Shown one piece after another: positions 23,727 to 31,364 of a stretch of DNA of 32,060 nt. This stretch comes from UBA6049 sp965662345 (GTDB lineage: Bacteria; Bacteroidota; Bacteroidia; Flavobacteriales_G; Salibacteraceae). Positions within the stretch are counted from its first letter, which is position 1. Every line of letters begins with the position of its first letter. The position numbers and the translations under genes were made by a program. The stretch lies in contig CBFIHE010000024.1 of the NCBI GenBank assembly GCA_965662345.1, positions 1-32,060 of the forward strand. Direction: 5' to 3'. A model generated the notes under the pieces. It searched no databases. It worked only from the letters and a program-made list of their open reading frames with translations, and was not told the DNA's origin.

Positions 23727-24995
23727 ATGGATATCGAGCTTCTCTACAAGTATTTTAAAGGTTCATCTGGTGTGTGCACAGACACGCGTAAAATGCAAGA
23801 CAACTGTATTTTCTTTGCACTACATGGAGCAAACTTTAATGGAAACACCTATGCACAACAAGCACTGGAAAAAGGAGCTTTAATCGCTGTAGTAGATGAC
23901 TCATCGCTTACGGGAGACTCCTACTTTTTAGTTGACAACACTTTGGAGACCTTACAAAGCCTAGCTTCCTTACACAGACAAAAATTAGGTACTAGCGTTA
24001 TAGGCATTACAGGCTCCAATGGCAAAACCACCACTAAAGAATTACTTGCCAATGTACTTTCATCTACTTATGAGGTGATAGCTACCCCAGGAAACTTCAA
24101 TAACCACATAGGCTTACCTCTAACGATATTATCTGCGCCAGCTGACACTGAGATTTTAATTCTTGAAATGGGCGATAACCAACCTGGTGATATCGATGAA
24201 CTTTGTAATATTTCAGAACCCGATTATGGGTATATAACCAATATTGGTAAAGATCATTTGGCTGGATATGCAAACGGGTTTGAAGGGAATGTAGCTTCAA
24301 AAGCTGAATTATTCGATTTCCTGCGCAAAAAGGAAAAACCCGTATTTGTAGATTCTCGTGACCCTCTGTTGATTCAACTATCAGAAGGCATGAATCGCAT
24401 ACTCTTTGGAAAAGAAAATGAGTCTATTCAAAATGATCACTCTCGAAATATTTTCGTTACCTATAAAAACCCGAATGGAGACTTACAGCAAACAAACCTG
24501 ATTGGAGAATACAACAAGAGAAATATTGAGGCAGTATATGCCATTGCCCTGCACTTTAATGTTGAGATCAGAAAGATTGATCAAGCAATCACTGACTACA
24601 CTCCTGCAAATAACAGAAATCAACTTATTAAAACCCAGAATAACACACTCTTAATGGATGCCTACAATGCTAATCCTTCTTCTGTTCAAGAGGCGCTTGA
24701 AAGCTTCTCTAAGGTAGAAGGAGATAAAGTTGCATTACTAGGTGATATGTTAGAATTAGGAGATGACAGCCTAGCTGAACATCAGGAAATGATTTTGTTG
24801 GCAGAAAGATTGCAACTACCAGCCTTGTTTGTGGGCACTGAATATGCAAAATGCAATCAAACCACCAACACAAAGATATTCTCTACTAAAGCAGAAGCAG
24901 AAACCTATCTGACAGAAACGTCTTTCCAAGGTAAGACTGTGCTTCTAAAGGGGTCCAGAGGAATGGCCATGGAAACCTTCAGCGACTTTCTATAA
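23727..24995 (+). CDS. murF: UDP-N-acetylmuramoyl-tripeptide--D-alanyl-D-alanine ligase
   Basis: 422 residues, normal for MurF. This cytoplasmic ATP-dependent ligase adds D-Ala-D-Ala to the UDP-MurNAc tripeptide, the last soluble step of the peptidoglycan precursor pathway. The N-terminal UDP-binding domain has GVCTDTRKMQDNCIFFALHG. The P-loop is GSNGKTTTKE from 96. Typical Mur motifs follow: NFNNHIGLPLTIL, EMGDNQPGDI, ITNIGKDHL, NKRNIEAVYA, and DAYNANPSSVQEAL with LGDMLELG in the C-terminal domain. The last segment VLLKGSRGMAMET is standard. The start codon sits immediately after the gldJ terminator, so how it is transcribed is unclear. Confidence 0.97.
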   Translation: MDIELLYKYFKGSSGVCTDTRKMQDNCIFFALHGANFNGNTYAQQALEKGALIAVVDDSSLTGDSYFLVDNTLETLQSLASLHRQKLGTSVIGITGSNGKTTTKELLANVLSSTYEVIATPGNFNNHIGLPLTILSAPADTEILILEMGDNQPGDIDELCNISEPDYGYITNIGKDHLAGYANGFEGNVASKAELFDFLRKKEKPVFVDSRDPLLIQLSEGMNRILFGKENESIQNDHSRNIFVTYKNPNGDLQQTNLIGEYNKRNIEAVYAIALHFNVEIRKIDQAITDYTPANNRNQLIKTQNNTLLMDAYNANPSSVQEALESFSKVEGDKVALLGDMLELGDDSLAEHQEMILLAERLQLPALFVGTEYAKCNQTTNTKIFSTKAEAETYLTETSFQGKTVLLKGSRGMAMETFSDFL

Positions 24996-24999
24996 ATAA

Positions 25000-25026
25000 A
25001 AAAGCCCCGAATCTCTTCGAGGCTTC
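25000..25026. terminator. terminator between convergent murF and acyl-CoA dehydrogenase genes
   Basis: AAGCCCCGA (25002-25010) pairs with TCGAGGCTT (25017-25025) with one mismatch. The A run on the left becomes a T tract on the minus strand, so it mainly serves the acyl-CoA dehydrogenase gene; it is weaker for murF. Confidence 0.75.
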
Positions 25027-25049
25027 TAATTTATCTTTTCAGTTCGTGC

Positions 25050-26192
25050 TTATTCACTTAATACAGATCGACTAATCACTATTTTCTGAATCTCAGAGGT
25101 TCCTTCATATATCTGCGTAATCTTGGCATCGCGCATTAAACGCTCTACGTGGTACTCTTTCACATATCCGTAACCACCGTGCACCTGAACTGCTTCTGTA
25201 CTCACTTCCATTGCTACTCTTGACGCATAAAGCTTAGCCATTGCACTAGTTTTACCAAAAGGAAGCTTAGCATCTTTCTCTTGAGCGGCCTTTAAACAAA
25301 GTAATCGCGCAGCTTCTACCTCTGTAGCCATATCAGCTAATTTGAAGGCAATCGCTTGATGTTCATGAATAGGTTTTCCAAAAGCCTTACGCTCCTTACT
25401 GTAAGCAATTGCTAACTCCATAGCACCGCTTGCAATACCCAACGCTTGTGCAGCAATTCCTATTCTTCCACCCTCAAGTGTTTTCATGGCGAACTTAAAT
25501 CCGAAACCATCCTCTCCGATGCGGTTTTCTTTAGGAACTTTCACATCATTAAAAATGAGCGTGTGTGTATCTGATCCACGTATTCCCATTTTATTCTCTT
25601 TGGCTCCAATTACAAAACCATCCATTCCTTTCTCTAGAATAAGGCAATTGATTCCTCTATGCCCTTTTTCTACATCAGTTTGTGCCATTACCAAATAGGT
25701 ATCTGCATTGCCACCATTGGTAATCCAGTTTTTAGTACCGTTAACAAGGTAATGGTCACCCATATCTATTGCAGTAGTTTTCTGCGAGGTGGCATCTGAA
25801 CCCGCTTCTGGCTCACTTAAGCAGAAAGCGCCTAATTTCTTTCCTTGAGCAAGGTCTACCAAGTACTTGCGCTTTTGGTCTTCTGTACCAAATTTATCAA
25901 GCCCCCAACAAACCAAGGAGTTATTTACAGACATTGCCACTGATACAGATGCATCTATCTTAGATATTTCTTCCATGGCCAACACATAAGAAACGGTATC
26001 CATGCCGCTTCCACCGTATTCGGGATTCACCATCATTCCCATGAAACCTAGTTCACCCAAATGCTTAATCTCTTCCTTTGCGAACTCTTGCTTTTCATCG
26101 CGATCAATTACACCAGGTTTCAATACGTTTTGTGCGAAATCTCTAGCGGCATCTCTAACCGCAATTTGCTCTTCTGTAAGTTGAAAATCCAT
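25050..26192 (-). CDS. acyl-CoA dehydrogenase (short/medium-chain type)
   Basis: 380 residues, the canonical length. This FAD enzyme introduces the alpha-beta double bond in acyl-CoA during beta-oxidation or branched-chain amino acid breakdown and passes electrons to ETF. Visible features are GAFCLSEPEAGSDATSQ, the flavin- and substrate-binding WITNGGNADTYLV, the ERKAFGKPI stretch, QVHGGYGYVKEYHVERLMRD near the C-terminus, and the catalytic base E363 in YEGTSEIQ. That base position is the one used by butyryl/short-chain enzymes rather than isovaleryl-CoA dehydrogenase. It is divergent from anmK across 79 bases and has no other fatty-acid gene beside it. Confidence 0.96.
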   Translation of the reverse strand: MDFQLTEEQIAVRDAARDFAQNVLKPGVIDRDEKQEFAKEEIKHLGELGFMGMMVNPEYGGSGMDTVSYVLAMEEISKIDASVSVAMSVNNSLVCWGLDKFGTEDQKRKYLVDLAQGKKLGAFCLSEPEAGSDATSQKTTAIDMGDHYLVNGTKNWITNGGNADTYLVMAQTDVEKGHRGINCLILEKGMDGFVIGAKENKMGIRGSDTHTLIFNDVKVPKENRIGEDGFGFKFAMKTLEGGRIGIAAQALGIASGAMELAIAYSKERKAFGKPIHEHQAIAFKLADMATEVEAARLLCLKAAQEKDAKLPFGKTSAMAKLYASRVAMEVSTEAVQVHGGYGYVKEYHVERLMRDAKITQIYEGTSEIQKIVISRSVLSE

Positions 26193-26227
26193 TTCTCTCT
26201 TTAATTTATCCTTTCATTCAGGAGGCA

Positions 26228-26235
26228 CGAAAATA
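26228..26235 (-). promoter_or_regulatory. -7-like element TATTTTCG for acyl-CoA dehydrogenase gene
   Basis: TATTTTCG on the minus strand is one base off TAnnTTTG and lies 35 bases before the start codon, in the divergent region with anmK. No -33 element is seen at good spacing. Confidence 0.25.
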
Positions 26236-26271
26236 GTGCTTCCTTTGTTATTTGACTAATGTAACTCCATA

Positions 26272-27357
26272 ATGCAGAGCCTCTCTAAACAATTTAGGTG
26301 CATTGGGCTAATGACAGGAACCTCTCTTGATGCATTAGACATTGCATGTATTGATTTTGTTCAAACAAAGAACGGAGAATATGACTACTCTTGGGTAGCT
26401 GCTAAATCTGTAGCTATACCTACCGCGTTAAAACAACGCCTTGTTGCAGTATACCTGGGTTCAGCTCTTGAATTAGCAAAACTACACGCTACCTTTTCAT
26501 ACTGGGTAGCCGATGAGATTAACACCTTTCTCAATAAGATTCGGCTTGAAAACGTAGACGTTATTGGTTACCATGGTCAAACCATTTACCACGCCCCAAA
26601 TGACGCGTATACCTTTCAGCTCGGTAACCCAGGAATACTTGCTTCAAAAACTGGTATTGATACAGTTGGAGATTTTAGATCACAGGACGTTGCGCTTGGC
26701 GGTCAAGGAGCTCCGCTAGTTCCCATTGGCGACTCATTAATTTTTCCTGAGTACAGCGGATGCTTGAACCTAGGAGGCATTGCAAATATCTCATCTACTC
26801 TTAATAAGAAGGTTGTAGCCTTTGATATTTGCGCTTTTAACTTGGTTTTGAATTGGTTGGCACAGCAACTAGGAAAGGACTTCGATAGAGATGGTGCAAT
26901 GGCTAGCCAAGGCATTGTACACCAGGGATTGTTAGAGGCTTTAGATGCATTTGGACACTACTCCAAACCCACCCCAAAAAGCCTAGCATTTGAACAGGTT
27001 GAATCCTTTTACAAACCCACTATTATGAGTTTCAACATACCCACTGAAGACAGACTCGCATCCTTTACTCAACACGCGGCCAATAAAATCCAATTTATCG
27101 CTAAAAACCTGGGTCTAAGCAAGGTGTTAGTTACTGGAGGTGGTGCGTTCAATAAACATTTTGTTGAACTGCTAACGAATACAAAAGCAACCCAATTCAA
27201 ATTAGGTGATAATCAACTCATTGAATTCAAAGAGGCCCTTGTTTTTGGCTTTTTAGCTATGCTTAGACTCAATGATGAAATCAATGTCTTAAACTCAGTA
27301 ACCGGAGCACATTCCTCATCTGTTTCAGGGGCCTTGTATCGAGGCAGCAAAAAATAG
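26272..27357 (+). CDS. anmK: anhydro-N-acetylmuramic acid kinase
   Basis: 361 residues, matching the AnmK family. The enzyme phosphorylates and opens 1,6-anhydro-MurNAc released from old cell wall, giving MurNAc-6-phosphate for recycling. It shows the family start GLMTGTSLDALDIACIDF, the catalytic-region GYHGQTIYHAP, DFRSQDVALGGQGAPLVPIGD (sugar-binding, catalytic Asp region), NLGGIANIS, DRDGAMASQG and the nucleotide-binding TGGGAFNKHFVELL. It is divergent from the acyl-CoA dehydrogenase gene and upstream of the amino-acid dehydrogenase gene. A second murein gene, murF, lies nearby, but on the other side of the minus-strand acyl-CoA dehydrogenase gene, so co-regulation is not implied. Confidence 0.96.
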   Translation: MQSLSKQFRCIGLMTGTSLDALDIACIDFVQTKNGEYDYSWVAAKSVAIPTALKQRLVAVYLGSALELAKLHATFSYWVADEINTFLNKIRLENVDVIGYHGQTIYHAPNDAYTFQLGNPGILASKTGIDTVGDFRSQDVALGGQGAPLVPIGDSLIFPEYSGCLNLGGIANISSTLNKKVVAFDICAFNLVLNWLAQQLGKDFDRDGAMASQGIVHQGLLEALDAFGHYSKPTPKSLAFEQVESFYKPTIMSFNIPTEDRLASFTQHAANKIQFIAKNLGLSKVLVTGGGAFNKHFVELLTNTKATQFKLGDNQLIEFKEALVFGFLAMLRLNDEINVLNSVTGAHSSSVSGALYRGSKK

Positions 27358-27378
27358 ACCCTGATAGGCCTGTTTTTT

Positions 27379-27386
27379 TACATTTG
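27379..27386 (+). promoter_or_regulatory. candidate -7 element TACATTTG for amino-acid dehydrogenase gene
   Basis: An exact TAnnTTTG match, 54 bases before the ATG at 27441 and overlapping the TTG at 27384 that would be the alternative start. No -33 TTG lies at standard spacing. If used, RNA begins near 27393, ruling out the TTG start. Confidence 0.4.
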
Positions 27387-27440
27387 CTCGGCTTTATTAA
27401 GGCTAAGAATAGAATTTATTTAATCCATACGCACACGGGC

Positions 27441-28667
27441 ATGAAAGCACTTCTTGAAAAATTTGAGAACAAACAACCAGAAATCGTTTTTGAATGGAAA
27501 GATCCTGAAACAGAAGCAAAAGGCTGGGTGGTGATTAATTCGTTAAGAGGTGGTGCAGCTGGTGGTGGCACCCGCATGCGTAAAGGATTAGATAAACGTG
27601 AGGTTGAATCTTTGGCTAAGACCATGGAAGTAAAGTTCACGGTAGCTGGCCCACCCATTGGAGGTGCTAAGTCTGGTATCAATTTTGACCCTAATGACCC
27701 TCGTAAAGATGGTGTTTTAAGAAGATGGTACACAGCCGTTAAACCGCTTTTGAAAAACTACTACGGAACAGGTGGCGACTTAAATGTTGACGAGATTCAT
27801 GAAGTAATTCCAATCACTGAATCTAAAGGCGTTTGGCATCCGCAAGAAGGCGTATTTGTAGGACATTATGAACCTACGGAAGCACAAAAAATTATGAAAA
27901 TAGGTCAATTGCGCAAAGGCGTAATACAAGCTATTGGTGATGATCGCTATTCTCCCGATGTTACGCGTAAATACGTAGTTGCCGATATGATTACGGGCTA
28001 CGGAGTGGCTGAATCTATCCGTCATTTCTATGATATTTACGGAGGTGACCTAAAAGGAAAACGTGTTATTGTGCAAGGATGGGGAAATGTTGGCTCAGCA
28101 GCAGCTTTTTACCTTGCAAAGGAAGGTGCAAAAGTAGTAGGTATAGTTGACCGCGATGGTGGTTTAATCAACGAACAAGGGTTCACTTTTGAAGAAGTGA
28201 AGGCGATGTTCCTTACTAAAGATGGAAATAAACTTTCTTGCCCAGATATGCTTTCATTTGAAGAGGTGAATGAGCAGATTTGGGATGTTCCTGCCGAAAT
28301 TTTCATTCCTTGTGCGGCCTCGAGGCTTATTACTCAAAACCAAGTAGACCGAATGATTCAAGCTGGTGTAGAAGTTATTTCAGCAGGTGCAAATGTTCCC
28401 TTCGCAGATAAAGAGATTTTCTTTGGCCCTATTGCTGATGATACGGATAATAAAATCAGTCTAATTCCAGATTTTATTTCTAATTGTGGAATGGCTCGAG
28501 TATTCGGGTACCTCATGCAAGATGAGGCAGATATGAGCGATGAGGCAATCTTTACCGACACTTCTGATACCATTAAACAAGCTTTAATTAGAGCGAATGT
28601 GGTAAACAGCAGCAAGCAGGGAATTGCAAAAACTGCTTTTGAAATTGCTTTGAAGCAACTTGTTTAA
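27441..28667 (+). CDS. Glu/Leu/Phe/Val dehydrogenase family protein
   Basis: 408 residues from ATG 27441; an open extension to TTG 27384 overlaps the promoter element and adds residues unlike the family. The N-terminal dimerisation/substrate domain contains the catalytic lysine K77 in AGPPIGGAKSGINFDP and the acidic GTGGDLNVDE. The C-terminal Rossmann domain binds NAD(P) through VQGWGNVGSAAAFYLAKEGA and ends in the VISAGANVPF region. The enzyme oxidatively deaminates an amino acid to its 2-oxo acid, linking nitrogen and carbon metabolism. Glutamate is the commonest substrate, but the IGGAKSG motif differs from classical glutamate dehydrogenases (GGGKGG), so substrate is left open. Confidence 0.93.
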   Translation: MKALLEKFENKQPEIVFEWKDPETEAKGWVVINSLRGGAAGGGTRMRKGLDKREVESLAKTMEVKFTVAGPPIGGAKSGINFDPNDPRKDGVLRRWYTAVKPLLKNYYGTGGDLNVDEIHEVIPITESKGVWHPQEGVFVGHYEPTEAQKIMKIGQLRKGVIQAIGDDRYSPDVTRKYVVADMITGYGVAESIRHFYDIYGGDLKGKRVIVQGWGNVGSAAAFYLAKEGAKVVGIVDRDGGLINEQGFTFEEVKAMFLTKDGNKLSCPDMLSFEEVNEQIWDVPAEIFIPCAASRLITQNQVDRMIQAGVEVISAGANVPFADKEIFFGPIADDTDNKISLIPDFISNCGMARVFGYLMQDEADMSDEAIFTDTSDTIKQALIRANVVNSSKQGIAKTAFEIALKQLV

Positions 28668-28758
28668 CATTTGACTCTTGGTAACTCACTGAATTACTGC
28701 GTAATAAAAACACGAAAGATTACATCTTAGTACTCCAATAATCAATTAAATACAAGGC

Positions 28759-30213
28759 ATGTACATATTAATGGCCGTTATTTTTGTGGTAGGGTATGCA
28801 GGAATTGCGCTTGAACACAACATAAAGATTGATAAAGCTGCATCAGCTTTGCTCACAGGGGTATTATCCTGGACTGTTTTTGTAATAGGTGCAGACAGTA
28901 TACTTGGAGTAGATTATGGGTGGTCTATTCCAGAGTTTAAAGAGCTTGTTTCTCAAGGAACTGAATTCATAAAGGGGTTAAGACACTATGCAGAGGGGTT
29001 GATTATAGGTGACTTATCCTCTGATGAAACGGTGGCCTCACTCACAAATCACTTCGTAGTGCATGAGCTTCAGCATCATCTTATTGAAATTTCTGAGATT
29101 TTATTCTTCCTTATAGGCGCCATGACCATTGTTGAGGTTATAGATGCACATGAGGGGTTTGCAGTAATTACTAATAAAATAAAAACCACCAAGAAAACCA
29201 CACTTCTTTGGATCCTCTGTACACTAACCTTTTTCTTTTCTGCAGCACTTGATAACCTCACCACTGCAATTGTAATGAGTGCACTTCTGAAGAAACTCAT
29301 CAAAGACAAAGATGACCTCTGGATTTTTGCTGGAATGGTAATTATATCAGCCAATGCTGGTGGAGCTTGGTCTCCTATTGGTGACGTTACTACCATCATG
29401 CTATGGATTGGTGGACAAGTAACTGCAATCGCAGTAATCACTAAAGTTATTTTACCTTCTTTGGTTGCTACTATAGTTCCATTGATCATTTTGAGCTTTA
29501 CTTTGAAAGGTCATGTAACAAGACCTGAGAATGAAAGTGACGAAGAAGAAAATCTCACTTCTGAAAGTGAGAGAAATACTGTTTTTTATCTTGGTGTAAT
29601 AAGCTTACTTCAGGTGCCTGTGTTCAAAACTGTTACCCATATGCCTCCATTTATGGGTGTTCTATTGGGCTTAGGTTTCTTATGGATTGTTACTGAGGTG
29701 TTACATAGAAAGAAAAGTATGCATGCTCGCTCCAAATTGGCAGTGATTCATGTTCTCAGAAAAATTGACACGCCTTCTGTATTGTTCTTTTTGGGTATTT
29801 TAATTGCTGTAGCCTCCTTGCAAAGTGCTGGACACCTCACTGCAACAGCAACCTTCTTAGATAATAGCATTGGGACCTCAGAAGCCAGTGGAATTTATAT
29901 CGTAAACGTTATCATTGGGTTGCTCTCATCAATTGTTGATAATGTTCCACTGGTTGCTGCAGCTATGGGAATGTACCCCTTGGCTGATGCTGGTTACTTT
30001 GCACAAGACGGCCTGTTTTGGGAGTTTTTGGCATACTGCGCTGGTACTGGTGGTAGTTGTTTAATCATTGGCTCTGCAGCAGGAGTGGCTGTGATGGGAA
30101 TAATGAAAATTGATTTTGTATGGTACTTGAAAAAGATGAGTTTGTTAGCACTTTCTGGCTATTTAGCTGGAGCTGCAACATACTACATCATGTTTGAGTT
30201 GATTATTGGATAA
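28759..30213 (+). CDS. nhaD: Na+/H+ antiporter, NhaD family
   Basis: 484 residues with about twelve hydrophobic spans. NhaD exchanges external protons for internal sodium or lithium in marine and halophilic bacteria. Family features are EISEILFFLIGAMTIVEVID, ALDNLTTAIVMSALL with the conserved Asp/Asn pair, NAGGAWSPIGDVTTIMLW, and the second-half DNVPLVAAAMGMY. An acidic cytoplasmic loop (NESDEEENLTSESE) lies mid-protein. ATG 28759 is chosen; a second ATG four codons later is also possible. It precedes exbB by 51 bases in the same direction. The 91 bases upstream hold no clear promoter element. Confidence 0.95.
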   Translation: MYILMAVIFVVGYAGIALEHNIKIDKAASALLTGVLSWTVFVIGADSILGVDYGWSIPEFKELVSQGTEFIKGLRHYAEGLIIGDLSSDETVASLTNHFVVHELQHHLIEISEILFFLIGAMTIVEVIDAHEGFAVITNKIKTTKKTTLLWILCTLTFFFSAALDNLTTAIVMSALLKKLIKDKDDLWIFAGMVIISANAGGAWSPIGDVTTIMLWIGGQVTAIAVITKVILPSLVATIVPLIILSFTLKGHVTRPENESDEEENLTSESERNTVFYLGVISLLQVPVFKTVTHMPPFMGVLLGLGFLWIVTEVLHRKKSMHARSKLAVIHVLRKIDTPSVLFFLGILIAVASLQSAGHLTATATFLDNSIGTSEASGIYIVNVIIGLLSSIVDNVPLVAAAMGMYPLADAGYFAQDGLFWEFLAYCAGTGGSCLIIGSAAGVAVMGIMKIDFVWYLKKMSLLALSGYLAGAATYYIMFELIIG

Positions 30214-30228
30214 TTTACAATAACTTCG
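30199..30228 (+). promoter_or_regulatory. candidate promoter for exbB-exbD-tonB (TTG, 19-base spacer, TAACTTCG)
   Basis: TTG at 30199-30201 and TAACTTCG at 30221-30228 are 19 bases apart. The octamer is one base off TAnnTTTG and identical to the one proposed for porU. RNA would start near 30235. Confidence 0.3.
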
Positions 30229-30264
30229 GGCCACCTTTCGTTTTTACCTAAATATTAGAGATTT

Positions 30265-30966
30265 ATGTTGCAGAATATGCTTGCTCAAATCTCTACCCCT
30301 TCAGATTCAAGCGCAGCCGTAATTGATGGTGTTTCACGCGAAGAAACGCTCAGCATCTTAGAGCTTATCCAAGGTGGAGGCTGGTATATCATGGGCCCCT
30401 TGGGCATCTTGAGTGTAATAGCAGTTTACATTTTCATAGAGCGTTATAGGGCTATCAACCAAGTTGTTAAAGGCAATACTTCCTTTTTGGATGAAATAAG
30501 CGGATTGATTAAAGAAGGAAAGGTAGACGATGCTCGCCAAGTTTGTAGATCAGTGAACAACCCGTATACTCGTATGATTGAAAAAGGTATCATGCGTATA
30601 GGTAAGCCCATGCCCGATATCGTAATGGCTATTGAGGCAGAAGGGAAACTAGAAGTAACCAAGTTGGAACAATCTCTTTCTATGGAAGCTACCATTGCTG
30701 GTGCAGCTCCTATGATAGGCTTCTTGGGAACGGTAATAGGTATGATTAATACCTTTCATGAAATGTACGCATCTGGAAATAGCGTAGAGCTAGACCAACT
30801 CTCAGGTGGAATTATGCAAGCTATGGTAACCACAGCTGCGGGTTTAGTTATTGGTATTATTGCCTACTTAGCATACAACATGCTCATTAGTAAACTAGAT
30901 AAGGTTACGTTTACGATGGACGAAATTACCGTGAAGTTTACAGACATGTTACAAGAACCTGCTTAG
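30265..30966 (+). CDS. exbB: ExbB/TolQ/MotA proton-channel family protein
   Basis: 233 residues. A short N-terminal extension precedes the first membrane span (GPLGILSVIAVYIFIERY). A cytoplasmic helical region carries DEISGLIKEGKVDDARQVC. Two further spans follow, in ATIAGAAPMIGFLGTVIGMI and AMVTTAAGLVIGIIAYLAYN. These are the ExbB signatures: the pentamer forms the proton-driven motor with ExbD and energises TonB. The gene heads exbB-exbD-tonB with a two-base gap to exbD. In gene order and small size it resembles the TonB motor more than TolQ, and the following proline-rich TonB-like gene supports that. Confidence 0.94.
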   Translation: MLQNMLAQISTPSDSSAAVIDGVSREETLSILELIQGGGWYIMGPLGILSVIAVYIFIERYRAINQVVKGNTSFLDEISGLIKEGKVDDARQVCRSVNNPYTRMIEKGIMRIGKPMPDIVMAIEAEGKLEVTKLEQSLSMEATIAGAAPMIGFLGTVIGMINTFHEMYASGNSVELDQLSGGIMQAMVTTAAGLVIGIIAYLAYNMLISKLDKVTFTMDEITVKFTDMLQEPA

Positions 30967-30968
30967 TT

Positions 30969-31361
30969 ATGGCTATTAAATCCAGAAACAGAGTAAGCGT
31001 GGAGTTCAGCATGTCTTCCATGACGGATATAGTTTTCTTACTTCTCATTTTTTTCATCATAGCATCAACGTTGATTAGCCCCAATGGAATGAAGGTTCTA
31101 CTTCCAAAGAGTTCTCAGCGCACAACAGGCAAGCAGAACATTTCCGTTTCCATTACAGAAGATATACGCTACTACATCAACACAACAGAAGTTCAACCCG
31201 ATCAAATAGAAGCAATCTTACGCGATAAATTAGCTGGAGAAGAAAAACCAGGTATTGTACTGCGTACAGATGAAACGGTTGATGTAAAACATGTGGTTGA
31301 AGTAATGGATATCGCACAACGCAATAAATACCAAGTGGTTTTGGCCACACGAAGTAATTAA
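30969..31361 (+). CDS. exbD: ExbD/TolR family biopolymer transport protein
   Basis: 130 residues. A short positively charged cytoplasmic N-terminus (KSRNRVSVEFSMSSM) leads into one membrane span with the essential proton-carrying aspartate D20 (MTDIVFLLLIFFIIAS). The periplasmic domain of about 90 residues has the usual ISVSITEDIRYYINTTEV and a DVKHVVEVMDIAQ helix. It pairs with ExbB to convert proton flow into movement of TonB. It is translated right after exbB and ends three bases before the tonB-like start. Confidence 0.94.
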   Translation: MAIKSRNRVSVEFSMSSMTDIVFLLLIFFIIASTLISPNGMKVLLPKSSQRTTGKQNISVSITEDIRYYINTTEVQPDQIEAILRDKLAGEEKPGIVLRTDETVDVKHVVEVMDIAQRNKYQVVLATRSN

Positions 31362-31364
31362 TGC

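Noticed and set aside
29076..29489. 137-codon minus-strand open frame opposite nhaD
   Set aside because: It lies wholly within the membrane-span coding region of nhaD and is a reverse-complement artefact of hydrophobic codons.
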